A stretch of DNA of 64,000 nt from Drosophila persimilis. Taxonomy: Eukaryota > Arthropoda > Insecta > Diptera > Drosophilidae. The stretch lies in assembly GCF_003286085.1 (NCBI RefSeq), contig NW_020825294.1, positions 10,934,501-10,998,500 on the forward strand. The letters run 5' to 3'. Positions 1 to 12,351 of the stretch are shown in pieces. Numbering within the stretch: position 1 is the first letter of the stretch; each line of letters begins with the position of its first letter. Position numbers and translations under genes: made by a program. The notes beneath the pieces were generated by a model that was not told where the DNA came from, made no database searches, and was given only the letters and a program-made list of their open reading frames with translations.

Positions 1-687
1 ATATAAATTATGAAAGTTTTTAAAAATCAGTTTGGGAACTCATCCCGGGATGTCAATCTTTTCCATCTTGTCCATATAAAACTGTCATCGGGTGAAATAT
101 TTCAAAAGAGCAGAATGAGATTGAATCAAACTTTGTGGCAGAATTTCTTTCTCGTTTTTGTAGCTTGGGCAAAAAGTTGGTGATTGGAAAATTATAACAC
201 GCTGTAAGGTCTGAATTGTACTCTTTGCTTGAGGGTTTCTATATCTAGTCCGATAGAAATTTTTGTGGGCCCATTCTATTCCCAGCTCCCAGTAGACTCC
301 TCTACTGATTTGATTTCTTTTGTTTATATCCGATACTCAAAGAGTATAGTTTATTCGTTGCGTGTATTTTTGTGGGACAGCTAAAAGAAAGCGTTTCCAA
401 GCCCTTTGCTTATACAAATATATTCTTGATTAGCGAGTCGATATAGCTATGGCTATCTGTTCGTGTTGGTATTGGATTGTATTTTCTCGATCAAAGTTTC
501 TCACGATATGCCGGTTGAATAAAAGACGAATACAATCATTCGTTAATATTACTAATCTTTTGGTGAAATTGTATTTTATTCATTAGAATTACAGCACGGC
601 GGAATTCCTATTTTCATTGGGACTTTTTTAGGCATCAGAAGCGACACAACGATCAATATCGTTATTAAATGAAATTATTCCAAATTA
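1..687. other. Noncoding flank, no gene seen
   Basis: AT-rich sequence without a credible coding region on either strand. The only item of note is a minus-strand AATAAA at 575-580, lying about 110 bp downstream of the stop codon of the minus-strand ORF that ends at 688, where it could serve as that ORF's polyadenylation signal. Confidence 0.5.
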
Positions 688-1107
688 TTACAAAAGCCAC
701 ACTACAAATATATAAAATAAATCGCTGGTGCTCAATCCGTTTGATTTTCCCCTATCACAATGTTCTTTTTTCACTTTTTTAGTTGTTAGTTCTTCTTTAA
801 AATGTTTTTCGAACGACCTGTTAATTTCGTCTTTCAATCTTTGATCAACTTTCTTTCCCCCATCGACATAACCAGATGAGGTCTTCACCCTTTCACCAAC
901 CGCACAATCTTCCTTCAAGCTTAAACTTATTTTCATTGATTCTGCTTGCTGGTTTCTCCCCGCCCCAGTACCAATATGTGGAAAGTTGTGCCCTGGCCAT
1001 GTCCTAACCCCAGTTCCATAGTTCTGTATGAGTTTCTTGTGTTGACATAAAAGTTTCCTTTTTTCTGGTTTGGGGTTGAAACTTACTCGAGGCCGGCCCC
1101 GTTCCAT
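688..1107 (-). CDS. Possible orphan small protein, 139 aa, lysine-rich
   Basis: I do not recognise this protein. The ORF starts at a real ATG (1107-1105), runs 139 codons and stops at TAA. It is not low-complexity. The N-terminus is basic (GRPR, then PKPEKRK), the middle has W, H and G residues (RTWPGHNFPHIGTGAG), a K/E-rich likely helical part follows around residues 85-120, and the tail is hydrophobic (LFYIFVVWLL). A minus-strand TATATAA at 1137-1131 lies about 24 bp before the ATG, and AATAAA lies downstream at 580-575. Against it, the TATA box is so close that transcription would begin about at the ATG, and a strong 5' splice motif GTAAGT lies eight codons in. It could instead be a chance ORF or one exon of a larger gene. 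Confidence 0.35.
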   Translation of the reverse strand: MERGRPRVSFNPKPEKRKLLCQHKKLIQNYGTGVRTWPGHNFPHIGTGAGRNQQAESMKISLSLKEDCAVGERVKTSSGYVDGGKKVDQRLKDEINRSFEKHFKEELTTKKVKKEHCDRGKSNGLSTSDLFYIFVVWLL

Positions 1108-1137
1108 GCTCCCCGCTTTTCGTTGTGGACTTATATA

Positions 1138-3000
1138 CCACGAATTTGTTGCGGCTACAAATTACAAATTGATTATACGTTCAACAAATGTGTTAATGTG
1201 GCATTGTTTGCAAACTTTTCGAGCATGCAGGGGAGGGGCCAAGGATGGCAAGGATGTAACTCTCCACTGACCATAATATATTACAGCAAAACCCTGGCAC
1301 ACATACACTCTGGGTGAGTGATACGAGTATGTCTGCAGCCTGGCAAAGTTTTCTCTGGTTTTTCCAGTTGCACACGCATACATACTCTACCCAGAGAGCG
1401 GGAAAGAGAGAGTGGGAAATCGCTGACAAGCTCAAAACTTTTTCTCGTGGCTCATAATCTATTATAACCGGACTCGAAGGTCAAAGTAGTTAAAATTTAA
1501 GTTGCCATTTCGGATTTGTTGATGCCTCGCGGAGAGTAAAATTAGTTTTATTATACATATTTGAAAAATGTATACGTTTCGTATACATTAATATTTGATT
1601 AGTTTCGGTTTGATTGGATCTGACCCGTGTGGAATGAATTAATATTGTTCGAAACTGCGGTGTGCGTCAGCGAATATGAAATTAGGCTTGAAAAACAATG
1701 GTGTATTTTCTAGTAGTTCCATTTAATGCGACTTTAAACACTGTATCGATATTTTGGAAAGCTAGAGAGGAACCCCCCATTGAGTTTATGTTTTTGTTTT
1801 GTTCTATTCCAGGACAGGCTTTGCCTAATTGAAGCCTATGTATGATATCATGTTTCATGCATTTCATGTTAAGTGAATGTAACAGGGGTACAAATAGTAC
1901 AACAAAATTCTTTTTTAAATATGTCCGACTACCAATAAAGTTTTATTTTGTAAAGTCATTAAAGTTATTTTACCGTCGTCATTTGTTTGGGGATGAATTT
2001 CACGTCAGACAAGATCCCAGGACTTACGAATAAGGTTTTGAGTCCATTACCGAATAGTGAATTCGGTACAAATATCTATTAGAAGAAGATCCCCCACTGC
2101 CTTCCACAAACTTAACCATTTTAAATTTAAATCTTAACCACTACAGGACTAAATAACTATTTATGTACTTACCTACTGTCAACCGCAAAATGCAACCACA
2201 ACAACAGCAGCCACCCCTGCACCAGGGGCTACAACTACAGGGACCGGAACAGAGATACTAAACCAAGCCAAACCAACTAAATCATGGGCAACACCTCATT
2301 GAGCTTTAACCACCATGACCTCGCCCTGTGCAATGTAGCACGAACCATTAACGCACCCAATGTCGATGAGAGTTTCCATGCTGTTGTTGTTGTCGGTGGT
2401 ATTGTTGGTGTTTGTACCCTGTAACCGAAGCGGACTAGGGTATTATATGTTTTGCGTAGTTCATTGTAATAGGCTTTATAGAGGTTATACGATTACAATG
2501 TGAATGAGCATAAATAAAAAGCCAACTAAAAAACACCGTGCACACTATACACACTAATTCTAGAACGGAACCGAGTCGGAGTCCGAGTTTCAATGAATTG
2601 GGTTTTTTTGTATGGTTGGGGTAATTTTTGAGAACAATTGAACAGCTCTGAAAATCTTATGAACGCAGCTATGAAGCTGCAGAACGAATTAAACTTACCG
2701 TCAAGATCATTCCTTTTCAACTATCGTTTCAACTATCGTTTATTACAATCGTTCGGTAGGTAGGAAATACAAAAATGTCATTGATTTATTGGTTATTTAC
2801 AGGCTGTATTCCAAGAAAAATGAGAAGGTTAGAGGATTGAATTAAATAGTTATTTCGACAGCCATGGCACTGTCTGTATTGTCAAGTTTCCCGCCAATCG
2901 TTTTACAGCGAGATTACATTAATGAATTCCAATTAAAACACCCAAAATAAATCTTAGCAGCGGGTATCCTATAGTCGGAACCTTATCGCTTAAAGCGATA
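1138..3000. other. Noncoding DNA, nothing recognised
   Basis: Mixed AT-rich sequence with short CAA/CAG patches near 2200. All ORFs are short and have no coding character. No RNA gene or mobile element is recognised. Confidence 0.5.
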
Positions 3001-3700
3001 CTTACTTGTTTCGGGCAGTCCTTTTGAGAGAGTCAGACAGCAAGAGAAAGAGCGAGCCAAAGCCACTTAAAAATTTAATATGTAACGGGCCGATTGCTTT
3101 GGTATTAAAATGAAATGCGTTCGGGGCAGACAGAGAGGGAGACAGGGAGAGACACACAGAAAGAGCGGTACAGAGGGCCAAATAAGCTTTGACACACACG
3201 CACAAAGGAGAAAATAAAAAAGCTTAACGAGCATACAAAGCATAAACATGAGAGGGGAAGGAGGGGAGGGTGCCGAGGAGAGGATGCAGGGACGAGGAAG
3301 CAAAAGTGCACAAAGCATTTTACTTGCAGTTTACTTGACTCGAGGAAGTCAAGTCGATGGCAGAGCCCCTGCGCCTGCCACGGCTGCCACGGCTGCCTCT
3401 GCCTTGCTGCACGAATTTATTTCTTCTTACTTATTTTCCATCAGAAAATGTCATTGAAGATGGGGCGCTGGAGAACGCCAAAAGTCGTCTTCGTTCGCAT
3501 TCCCGGCACCCTCCCTCTCCATGGCTAGAATCGACTCGCTTTGCCTTTCGCCCATCAACCTTATGATGGATGCTCGAGATTTCTGCTTTTGCCTGCGTTT
3601 TCGGCATCAGCTTCAAAATTGTCCTCGAACGACAACGACAACGACAACGACGAGGATGACGACAAATAAGCCAGGCAACATTTTAACAAATTAGTTTTCT
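3001..3700. other. GA/CT-biased noncoding segment
   Basis: Between about 3030 and 3300 the plus strand is rich in GAGAG-type words (CAGAGAGGGAGAC and similar). A CTGCCACGG direct repeat follows near 3375-3395, and an ACGACA/ACAACG tract lies at 3625-3665. GAGA-type words are bound by GAGA factor in Drosophila regulatory DNA, so a regulatory role is possible but unproven. Overlapping ORFs here are by-products of the biased composition. Confidence 0.3.
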
Positions 3701-6700
3701 CGGATAAGCCAGCCACTGCCGGGATAGACTTTGACTTCCACTCGGATTGGCTGCGACTCCTCTACGCAGCACTCTCCGCCTGGCCAGGTCCGATCTGCAG
3801 TTGGACATTTTTTCCCGCTTGTTTTACACGCCTTATCTAAACGCACTTGTCCCGGTTCCGTTTGGCTTCATGAATAATGACAGTGAATATTTCTGGGCGG
3901 TCTCATCTTTTTTTTAAATGCATTCCTTTGAGAAAGTTTATCACTGCTGAGGCATGGATTGGGAGTTAAATTGTCTTCCACTTGCGGCGAAATGTGGTTT
4001 TTTTAACAGTACATTGAGCTAACAATTCGAATCAAATTGGGCTTGTCCGATAGACTCGTCAACCGAGAGACCGTGATAAAAACTAGAGACTCAATGCTTC
4101 GTTTTTGGATGTAGGCGTCCACAAGGAAAGGAGTACTTAGCTTACTTCTTAGATTCTATATTCATATTCGCAGAACTTAAGCTAATAAAGCTACTTTAAA
4201 ACTACAAAGTTGCCTAGTTAGCTTACCATGGACATATATTTGATTATATATATATTACACTGACGAATAGGCGAGCAGTAGCATTACTGCTCGGACCCAT
4301 CGTAAGCCTAGCAGTCAAGGAGCTTACTTATCTACATTGCTGTGCACATGAATAGTGAAGCTTAACTGGGGCATTGCATTGCGCATTCACAAATAAGCCT
4401 GCAGTGTGATCCCAGAGTTTAAAGGCGGAAGGATTACAATGACATTACTACAAATGGCGAAGGGCAACCGACGTAAGCCTCTCTGGTTTCAGGTACAAAA
4501 ATGTATACACCTACAAAGGATATTTTACATTTTATCTTTTATACCAGATACTCAAAAAGTAAAGGTTATATTAAATTAATCAGCTGTGCTCCGTTTTTCA
4601 CATTCACAAAAGTTTTCCGATTTACTTTTGAATACACATAAATTGGGGCTCCCGTTTTCAAAACGAAAGCGATTTCGTTGACGAAATGAAAAGTAAACGG
4701 CTTTTATACAACGAAACGAACCTTAATTGCAAAAGGAAAAAAAATAAATGACCTATTGATGCATTTACATAAACTTGACACCTATTTCAGGATAATTTAA
4801 CTGTTGCTTTCTTTATAAATAGTTTTATTATAACCCAACCTCAAATTTGGCTCGGAAAAAATTGGCCAGGGAAACAACAGCAAAAATATATGAAAACTGG
4901 AGAACCTTAAAACGAAAACGAAACGTTTTGGCTGAAATCGTAATCCGCAAAAGTAAATGAAAAACGTAGCCGCCTGATTAAATTTAATTTGTATATGCGG
5001 AGATAGACTACATATAAATACATATGTAGCAGCCAAAAGGAAGCATTTAAGACTCCAGAAAGAAGGGTCGATATACCCATGGCTGTGTCTGCTGTGTCCG
5101 TCTGCAAGAGTTATTTAAACATATTCGTCGACGTCGTAGTTGACAGGTCAACGATGAGGTGCGTCCTCCTCCACAAGATCAACCTCCACCAGATTTCTCT
5201 CGTTGTGGGTTTCCTGCTCCTGGAACAATTCACCTTAACCACCTTTTGAATATTGCGTTAAAATATATTTTCAGTACTATAGTTTTTGTATCTAAGAGTA
5301 ACAATTTTAGCATTAACAGACACAAGCTCTATTGAACTGCATTCTGGGGATATTGCTTGAACTTGCAAAGTAAACAAGAATGTTACTTCAAAGGCTGTGG
5401 AGAATTACGAATTAAATACTTTGGCTACTTAATTTGTTTAAATACTTAGTGGGTACGACTATCCAGCTCGTAAGGTCGTAGTTTTTACTTTACTATGGCT
5501 ATACCAAGTACAACAAACTTTAAATTGAAGCAATTGCTAAACGGCCGACTCAAAGAACGAGTTGAAATTATGAATTTAAAGAGTTATTCACTCACCGGTC
5601 AGCAAACTGGTTGAACGTCTCCGTCTCTTTCCGTTGCATCCCCAACTCTTTGTATATGTTTTTCAATTTTTTTTTCTTTCCGTAACGCCTTTGCCAGAAG
5701 CGGCAGGGAAAAAAGTGACACTCAACTTTGCCATGTGAAGCAAATAAATCATCGTAAGTTTTCCGCCGGTGTGAAGGGCATCCGCCCCCGTCCCGCCACA
5801 CAGCTGAGTGGTGGTTCGGGGCTCTGCTCTCAAGTTAATTCAATTTAAAGAAAAAGGAAAAACTTTATCGTGCAGCTTCCCTGTCCCTTTATTTTTTTAA
5901 GTTTTCCTCTTTTTAGTGCTTTTTTGTTCCCTTTTTTCGAGCAGCAAAGGTTTCGCTTTGTCGCTTCATTTTGCGCAAAGTTTGCAGTTCCACAAAAGTT
6001 GACACGTCATCAACACAAAGAAGTTGTCGGCCCATCCCCACATCTCATCTCCGCACTTGGCACTCCCCACAAGCTGCCCTTTAACACACACTCTCCAAAT
6101 TTTCTATTGAAAATGAAACGCATAAAGCGGCAAGTCACATGATAAATAATGAAAAAAGGGGCAGAGGAGGAGGGAAGGCTACTTTTGAGGTTCGAGACTG
6201 CAGATACCCTGGAAAAAAGGCAACTCTACGCCTGAGGGTATGTTCTTCATGTCTGGTCAAAATATTTTGTAGTCACTCCTACTTGGTAGCCACTCCTAGG
6301 GTACTAAAATTGTACGCGCATAATAGAAGCTGGAAGGACAATGCACAAGGACAAAATGCTGTTGGTTAAACTTGAGCTTGAAATTTGTGCTACGTCTGTA
6401 CGGATTTGCGGACGGAATGGTGATGGGTGGAAAGGACTATTATAAGTCCACAATCCAACAATTTGTTGTGGCTCTCCGAAGCTTTTTGTTTTGATTTACT
6501 TGGCATGCATGTTTCCCCTCAGCCGGTCGCCGTCCTTCACCCTCCGATTGATGCGAAAGTTATGTGAAAAGTTTTGATTTGTTTTAGTGAATTTATTTCA
6601 CAATGGAAACTCCATCCCTCTTCGTCCCGAGCACGCCCTGACGGCCCCTGCTCGAGTAGCCAAAAACGAACTCTTCAAATTAACTGAAATCCGAAGTTCG

Positions 6701-9700
6701 GTCTCGAGTTCTTTTTTATTTATCTCAATATCTCTCGCACTGTTTTCATTTCACAGTTTATTGTTTCTGGCTCTGTTCTATATTTATTTTTTCGTCCTCT
6801 TGGCTAACCCAAAGCGCTTAAAGCTTTTCCATCTAGCAGGATGCCCCCCAGCCATTTCCCCTTCAATTTCGCTCACAAGTTTTCCGGTATAAACTTGAGT
6901 TATAATTGAAAATATTGTTGAGTGTCTGGCCTGTGCCCTCCACCCCCTTATCGCTGTTGTTCTTGTTGGAGCTGTTCGAGGAGCAGCTGTGTTTGGGTTT
7001 TAATTAAATTTTCCTGTCCACAAAAGTTTAAATAGGTAACATGTTGAGAAATGATTGTGTAAACAGAAATCATTTGTTTACGTACAAGCTTTCATGGGAA
7101 CAATGGGAAATGGAAAATATAGATTTGACAGACGGCCTGAGAAATAGTAGCCATCAGATACACAACCGCAAGGATCTGGATAGGTGCATCATGGCGCAAA
7201 GTATATTAATCGCTTGGGGGAGCAAAGGCTTAAGACAGTTTTCGAACAGATGTGTGCCAAGGGGTACAATGAACGGTATATCGTTTCGATTATATCAAGT
7301 TCTCTATGGAGGTGATGCTACAATGGAACAATCTCTTCTTTCGCAGAATATTTTATTGGGGGCTTCTAAGGGCTTTTAAACTCCAGCTAGGAATGACGTA
7401 CAGTTGATGGCAGTGCACTCTAGTTTATTATTAAAATAATTATTGTGATTCATATTTTATCTGGCCATAGTCGAGCTGGTTCACTGCCATGTTGCATGTT
7501 TATCAATTGTCAGCAAACATTGCCGCATAATTAGTCAACGGATTTTAAGCCGCTCAATTGACGCAATTGTTGCTCCTTTCCATTCATTACATTTTTAAAA
7601 GTGTTTGTTTATTTTTACCCGTAAAAGGCAAAAAGCAACGACGTTTGATGCCCCATGTCTGATCAGCATTTTTGTTGTTGTCTGCTTTATCAGTTTATGG
7701 CACATTGATTAATTCGGGACCACTCTCCGCCGCAGACACGATTCGCTCATGCATAAATGCATATAAGTATCATTTGTAAAAATGAATTGGCTAATACCCG
7801 ATGATGGTCATAGCGTAGCCGGCCGGACACGTGCCGGACATCTGCGTACGTACGATTCTGACAGGCGGAGTTACACAATTAGTTATTAATTAACAAACCG
7901 CATTTGTTTCAATTAATTCGTTGTACGTGGAAAGATGAGAGGGGAGGGACGAAGTGAACGCTGGGAAATAATTATTTCTATTTATTATTCTGCATGCATA
8001 AATAGAAAAATGTCTGCGATATTATGAATACATATTGCATACATATTTTTACGAGTATATTGCTATATAAATATTACCTGATCTCCACACTGCTGAGGAC
8101 TGCCTGGCAAGGACATGCTTTGATTAATGATGTATGCATTATTTTCTTGTGAGAATAATCACACACTTAAATCTTAAAATCATGTTTTATATATGTAAAT
8201 ATTGTAACGACCTGTCGGATAAATTAGACCTACGGGTAGTTAGCTACGTTTGAAGTGACATGCCGATGATACCGATGTATGCCTGATGAGCAGGTGAGTT
8301 CTCCTAAGTTTCTATCGCTTGGTGGATCAATAAGATGCGTGCTCCCGATCCGACTGTTTTTAAACACCACTGAAACTTTTGTTTTTGTTTTCCGCTTGGC
8401 ATTGGATCCTTTAGAGCAGTATGAAGACGGTCATGATCTTCTACTGGATAAGATAGCGAACATACTGAATGCGATGAACTCTTTTTCCCTTTATTATATA
8501 TTTATAATATCTTAGAATTATATAAAACAAAGATGTTGGCATGGAAACAAGCCACTCAGTTTGCAGCTACAATCAAAAAGATTTTTAGTTAATAGGGTCA
8601 GAGATGAATCCTTGATACAAGGAATTTACAACACTTAACTTATTTTATAGCCACCCGAAATGCTGTCCAAGCATTCAAGAAAACGTAGCTTTAAATTTAG
8701 GCAAACCTTTTCAGCTACAAAAAGTCAACTCTAAAATAAATTTCAAATATAAAAACAAACACTTGCTTGCCTTCGCTTAGGTATCCTGGTCAATTACCAA
8801 ACTATTTATCAATCAATGAATTTCGTTTGCCTAGAGTAAAGTGCTGCCCGGATTTACGTCTATCCTTGATTAACTTTGATTGAAATTTCGATTTGAAAAT
8901 TACCATTCTGGTGCTGGTATCCAGCGTCTACTATTCCAAGCCATTTAATTAAAAATAAAGCATTTCTGGCCATGACTTCCGCCCTTTTGGGTTTTCCTTT
9001 GGCCAGGAAAATGCCGTTTTATTAAAACTGCAGCTAGACAAACTTGCAGCCGAAAACAGCAGCAGCAGCAGCGTAGAAGGGATCTTCAGCTGGGAAAGTA
9101 ACTAAAAACCAAGCCAAAAACTAAACTAAATGCAGACATAAATATTTTATGCTTAAAGCAAGAAACTTTTGCAATTTGACTGCTGCTGCTGCTGGTGCCG
9201 GTGCCGGTGCTTGTGCTTGTGATGCTGCTGTTTTGGTCGTACTGCTGCAGTTGCCTCTTACGAGTCCTGATGCCAAAAACCTCGACATCGTACAACGTAC
9301 AACCGGGCAAACAATGTGGCAACCGGCTTAGTTCTTTCTCTTCATCCTTCTCTTCTCTCACTGCTCCTTTACTACCGGCAGCCTTTTTTCTGGTTCTCGG
9401 GCTCGGGCAAAATCTAAACATAAGTTAGCATTTAAGTTGGCGCAGGGCGCAAAAGCATAAAACACGCACAACTACACACATGTGGCCACCGCACCACAGT
9501 GAAGGCACCACTACGACTCCCCTTGGGTCCCCACTTCCCCTTCTGGGTTAGATAAGGAAGGAATTCATTCGGATAGCTGGATTCCGGAAGCCTTTGCCAA
9601 TGTCTGGAGTGGGGCGCTGTACCACTCCTCGGGTCTACATACGGTTACACACAGGTACCAACGGAGCAAAATTCCCGCATGTAGCAAGTCAATTAAAAGT

Positions 9701-11515
9701 TGCCCTAACGGGGGCCGTCTGCGCCTGCAGCCGGGGCTGCCTTCAGTTGAAATTATGTTATTAGTTGGATGAGTGTCGAAAGCAAATTGAAATGTTCTGT
9801 GAGCAGAGCAGATTTGAATGCAAAGCCTCGTGTGCAAAACTAGGTTGAACTCGTCACATGCCACATAAATCTCAAGTATTGCATTGGATCATAGTCTCTT
9901 GGAACTACTCAAATTTTGTTTAATCCTTTATACTCGTTATATTTCATGTAATTCAGTATTTCATGTTGATTATTTTCCACTATTTGTACCCACTTATTCA
10001 TATGCCACAAAAACCTCCAAGAGTATCGATGTAATCGTAATCGTAAGTTTTAAAATCACTTGCGAATTTGAGTCCACTCAATTTGATTCGGTTAGGGCGA
10101 TCCCTTTTCTTGACAAATCTGTGAAATCTGTCTTCTTATACCACTGTCCATAATATATTAGTCCTTGGGATCACTATAGTTGCTTTAAAGTTGACTATGT
10201 TGAAACCGTTGGGCCTTCATACTCAACGGCTGCCAGCGAGAATAAAATGGATGAGGACGAGTGACGCCTTGTGATATTGCCTGATCCCACTGTTGGCTAC
10301 GTCAAGGAAGCTCCTATGCTTCAGGGTTCCTCTCTTCAGCTGCCATTTCAGGTTTTGGCTTTGGTAGGTTGGTATCTGGCAAAGTGGCACCCCAAAGAAA
10401 CCATCAACTACTATTCTGATCATGAATTTTCCGCCTGACCATTTACAATCTTCCGTCCCTGATGAGAAACCCTAAGTCATTCCAAATCATTCATCTCCAC
10501 AGCTCTCAACATCTATTACAAAAACCATTGAGCTACGTGGCATTGAATAATTTATAGCTTGGGCAACTAATTAAAATTGCATGAACACGTCTCGAACGAA
10601 ATTTAATGAAAACATTGATTTCAATGGTGTGGACTTTCATCCTCATCCCGGCGGTGTGTGTCACTGGCCTCTGAGCTTTTGATTCATGAACTTACCCCCG
10701 ACACGATCTTTCAATTTCACTTGGATAAATATTAGTCTTCTATTTTCTTTTAGTTATTTTAGTTTTTCTAGTTATGCTTTTAGTTATGCTGCTTGATTGC
10801 TGCTGAATGGGTTTTGTCATGAAAGTAGTTCAACTTGAATTGCAAAATGGAATGGTTGATCGTTCGAAGTTTTCAAAACTAGCTTATATAATGTCTAGTC
10901 TATCCAAAATTATATGAACTTTGAGCATGTAAAGTGCAGGGCTCCAGCCTGGAAGACCCCTGTGTAAATCTAGCTGCAACTTTGATCATTTTAATCCAAT
11001 ATTTTCCTTTATTTTCTACTAAAGATTCGTTACGGATTGTTCCAGATAGTTGATTTATCCAATTTTATTTACAAAATATGGCCGAAGGTGCCCCAAACGT
11101 GTACTATATTAAAGAGTATAGTTAGAGTATGTGATCGCATCTCACAATCTTTTCAATCAATTGCCTACCAGCCCGCAACTATTAACTTAAAAACCTCCCG
11201 CCCCAATACGCGTAGTTTCCACATACCTCCGCATTTAAGCCGCCACAGACACATGCTACACACTCGTCGGACAAGCTGGCCAATCAATTTCAATGCCCGC
11301 AATTTGCCCGGCATTGTCATAAATTGCACTAATGCCTGGGCCCTAGGCTCTGCCCCACAGAAGCTTCTCACTGCGGGGCGTCCTCGCCTCGCTTCGACTC
11401 GCCCCACCTGGGCTCTGCCACCTGTCAATTATTTTAACAAGACAAAACGCATCAATGGACTGTATGGGAGTCGGTCGGCTCGGGCCAGGCTCAGACGGAT
11501 TTGGCGAGTTGCGGA
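3701..11515. other. Noncoding DNA, about 7.8 kb
   Basis: Intergenic or intronic-looking DNA with poly-pyrimidine runs, (TA)n near 4238-4256, a CAG tract at 9058-9072 and a GCCGGACACGTGCCGGAC direct repeat near 7820-7837. ORFs up to 160 codons occur (for example 7041-7379 and 11037-11519 plus) but show no family motif or coding pattern. The ATG at 8279 followed by a consensus 5' splice site at 8294 is the only gene-like signal, and it is weak. Confidence 0.45.
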
Positions 11516-11773
11516 GTAAATTTATGCAATGGGCCAGGCATTTTGCTTTATCTACATGAAGTGTACGGATCGCTCATCGCTCCCTACATACTCGTGCAAA
11601 TACATATTTGATATAAATATATATTGATATATTGTGCACCGAAAAAAGGCATCAAGTGAAGAAGGAAAAGAGCAGAGCAGAGCCCGGCAAATCCCCTTTG
11701 CGTTGAAATGGCTTAATGTCACTTTGTTTCATGCGGTCTTGTCACGTCTATTCTTTTTTTGCTTGTTGCTCGC

Positions 11774-11815
11774 CGGTGCTCGGTGCTCGGTGCTCGGTGC
11801 TCTGTGCCCGGTGCT
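11774..11815. repeat. CGGTGCT heptamer minisatellite
   Basis: Four tandem copies of a CGGTGCT unit followed by degenerate copies. It opens several overlapping frames at once, which explains the long ORFs across 11634-12351. Confidence 0.8.
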
Positions 11816-12225
11816 CAGGGATCCATTGTTGGAAATCGCCAACACTCGGGCACGTTGTCCATCAGTCAAATGTATATCGATTTCTCCCTCGTTGTCTCTT
11901 TGCCTCTGGGTCCCTGTCCCGTCCCCGTCCCAGTCCATTGCTCTCTGCTTTCGCCGCTCACTGTGTCCTGCTGGCATTAGTTTTTGCCAATCAACACGCC
12001 CCAAATAGCTTGTCAATTATTTGCCAATTTCGAATCCCGAAACCGGGTGACAATGGGATTTGCTTCGTTTCATTTAATATTTCTGATGTCTCTCCGCACA
12101 GCAGAAAGGAAGTTGCGTTGGTCTGCGCTTCGGGAGAGCAGCGGAGCTGGCTCGCAGCTGTTATAAATAAAGATTTTCGACAGCCATTTAATTTATTCAA
12201 AATAGTCATTTCCGTGAGCTTTGTC

Positions 12226-12279
12226 CACCCCGACCCCCACCCGCACCCGCACCCAAGACCGAAACCGAACCCGAACCCA
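12226..12279. repeat. C-rich (CCCGAA/CCCGCA)n tract
   Basis: Imperfect hexamer repeats (CCCGCA, CCGAAA, CCCGAA) on the plus strand. The repeat produces the HPHP and KPNPNP runs seen when it is translated, so these are not protein evidence. Confidence 0.75.
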
Positions 12280-12351
12280 TTTCAATTAAAATACCAAACT
12301 TATTTATACATATATCTGTGTACGTATCTGTATCGGTATATACAGCCGTAG

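Noticed and set aside
7041..7379. 112-codon plus-strand ORF from an ATG
   Set aside because: Not low-complexity, but no motif, no intron signals and no supporting context; its length is within chance expectation.
11634..12351. ORFs of up to 211 codons on the plus strand
   Set aside because: Driven by the CGGTGCT minisatellite and CCCGAA repeats; no protein family resemblance.
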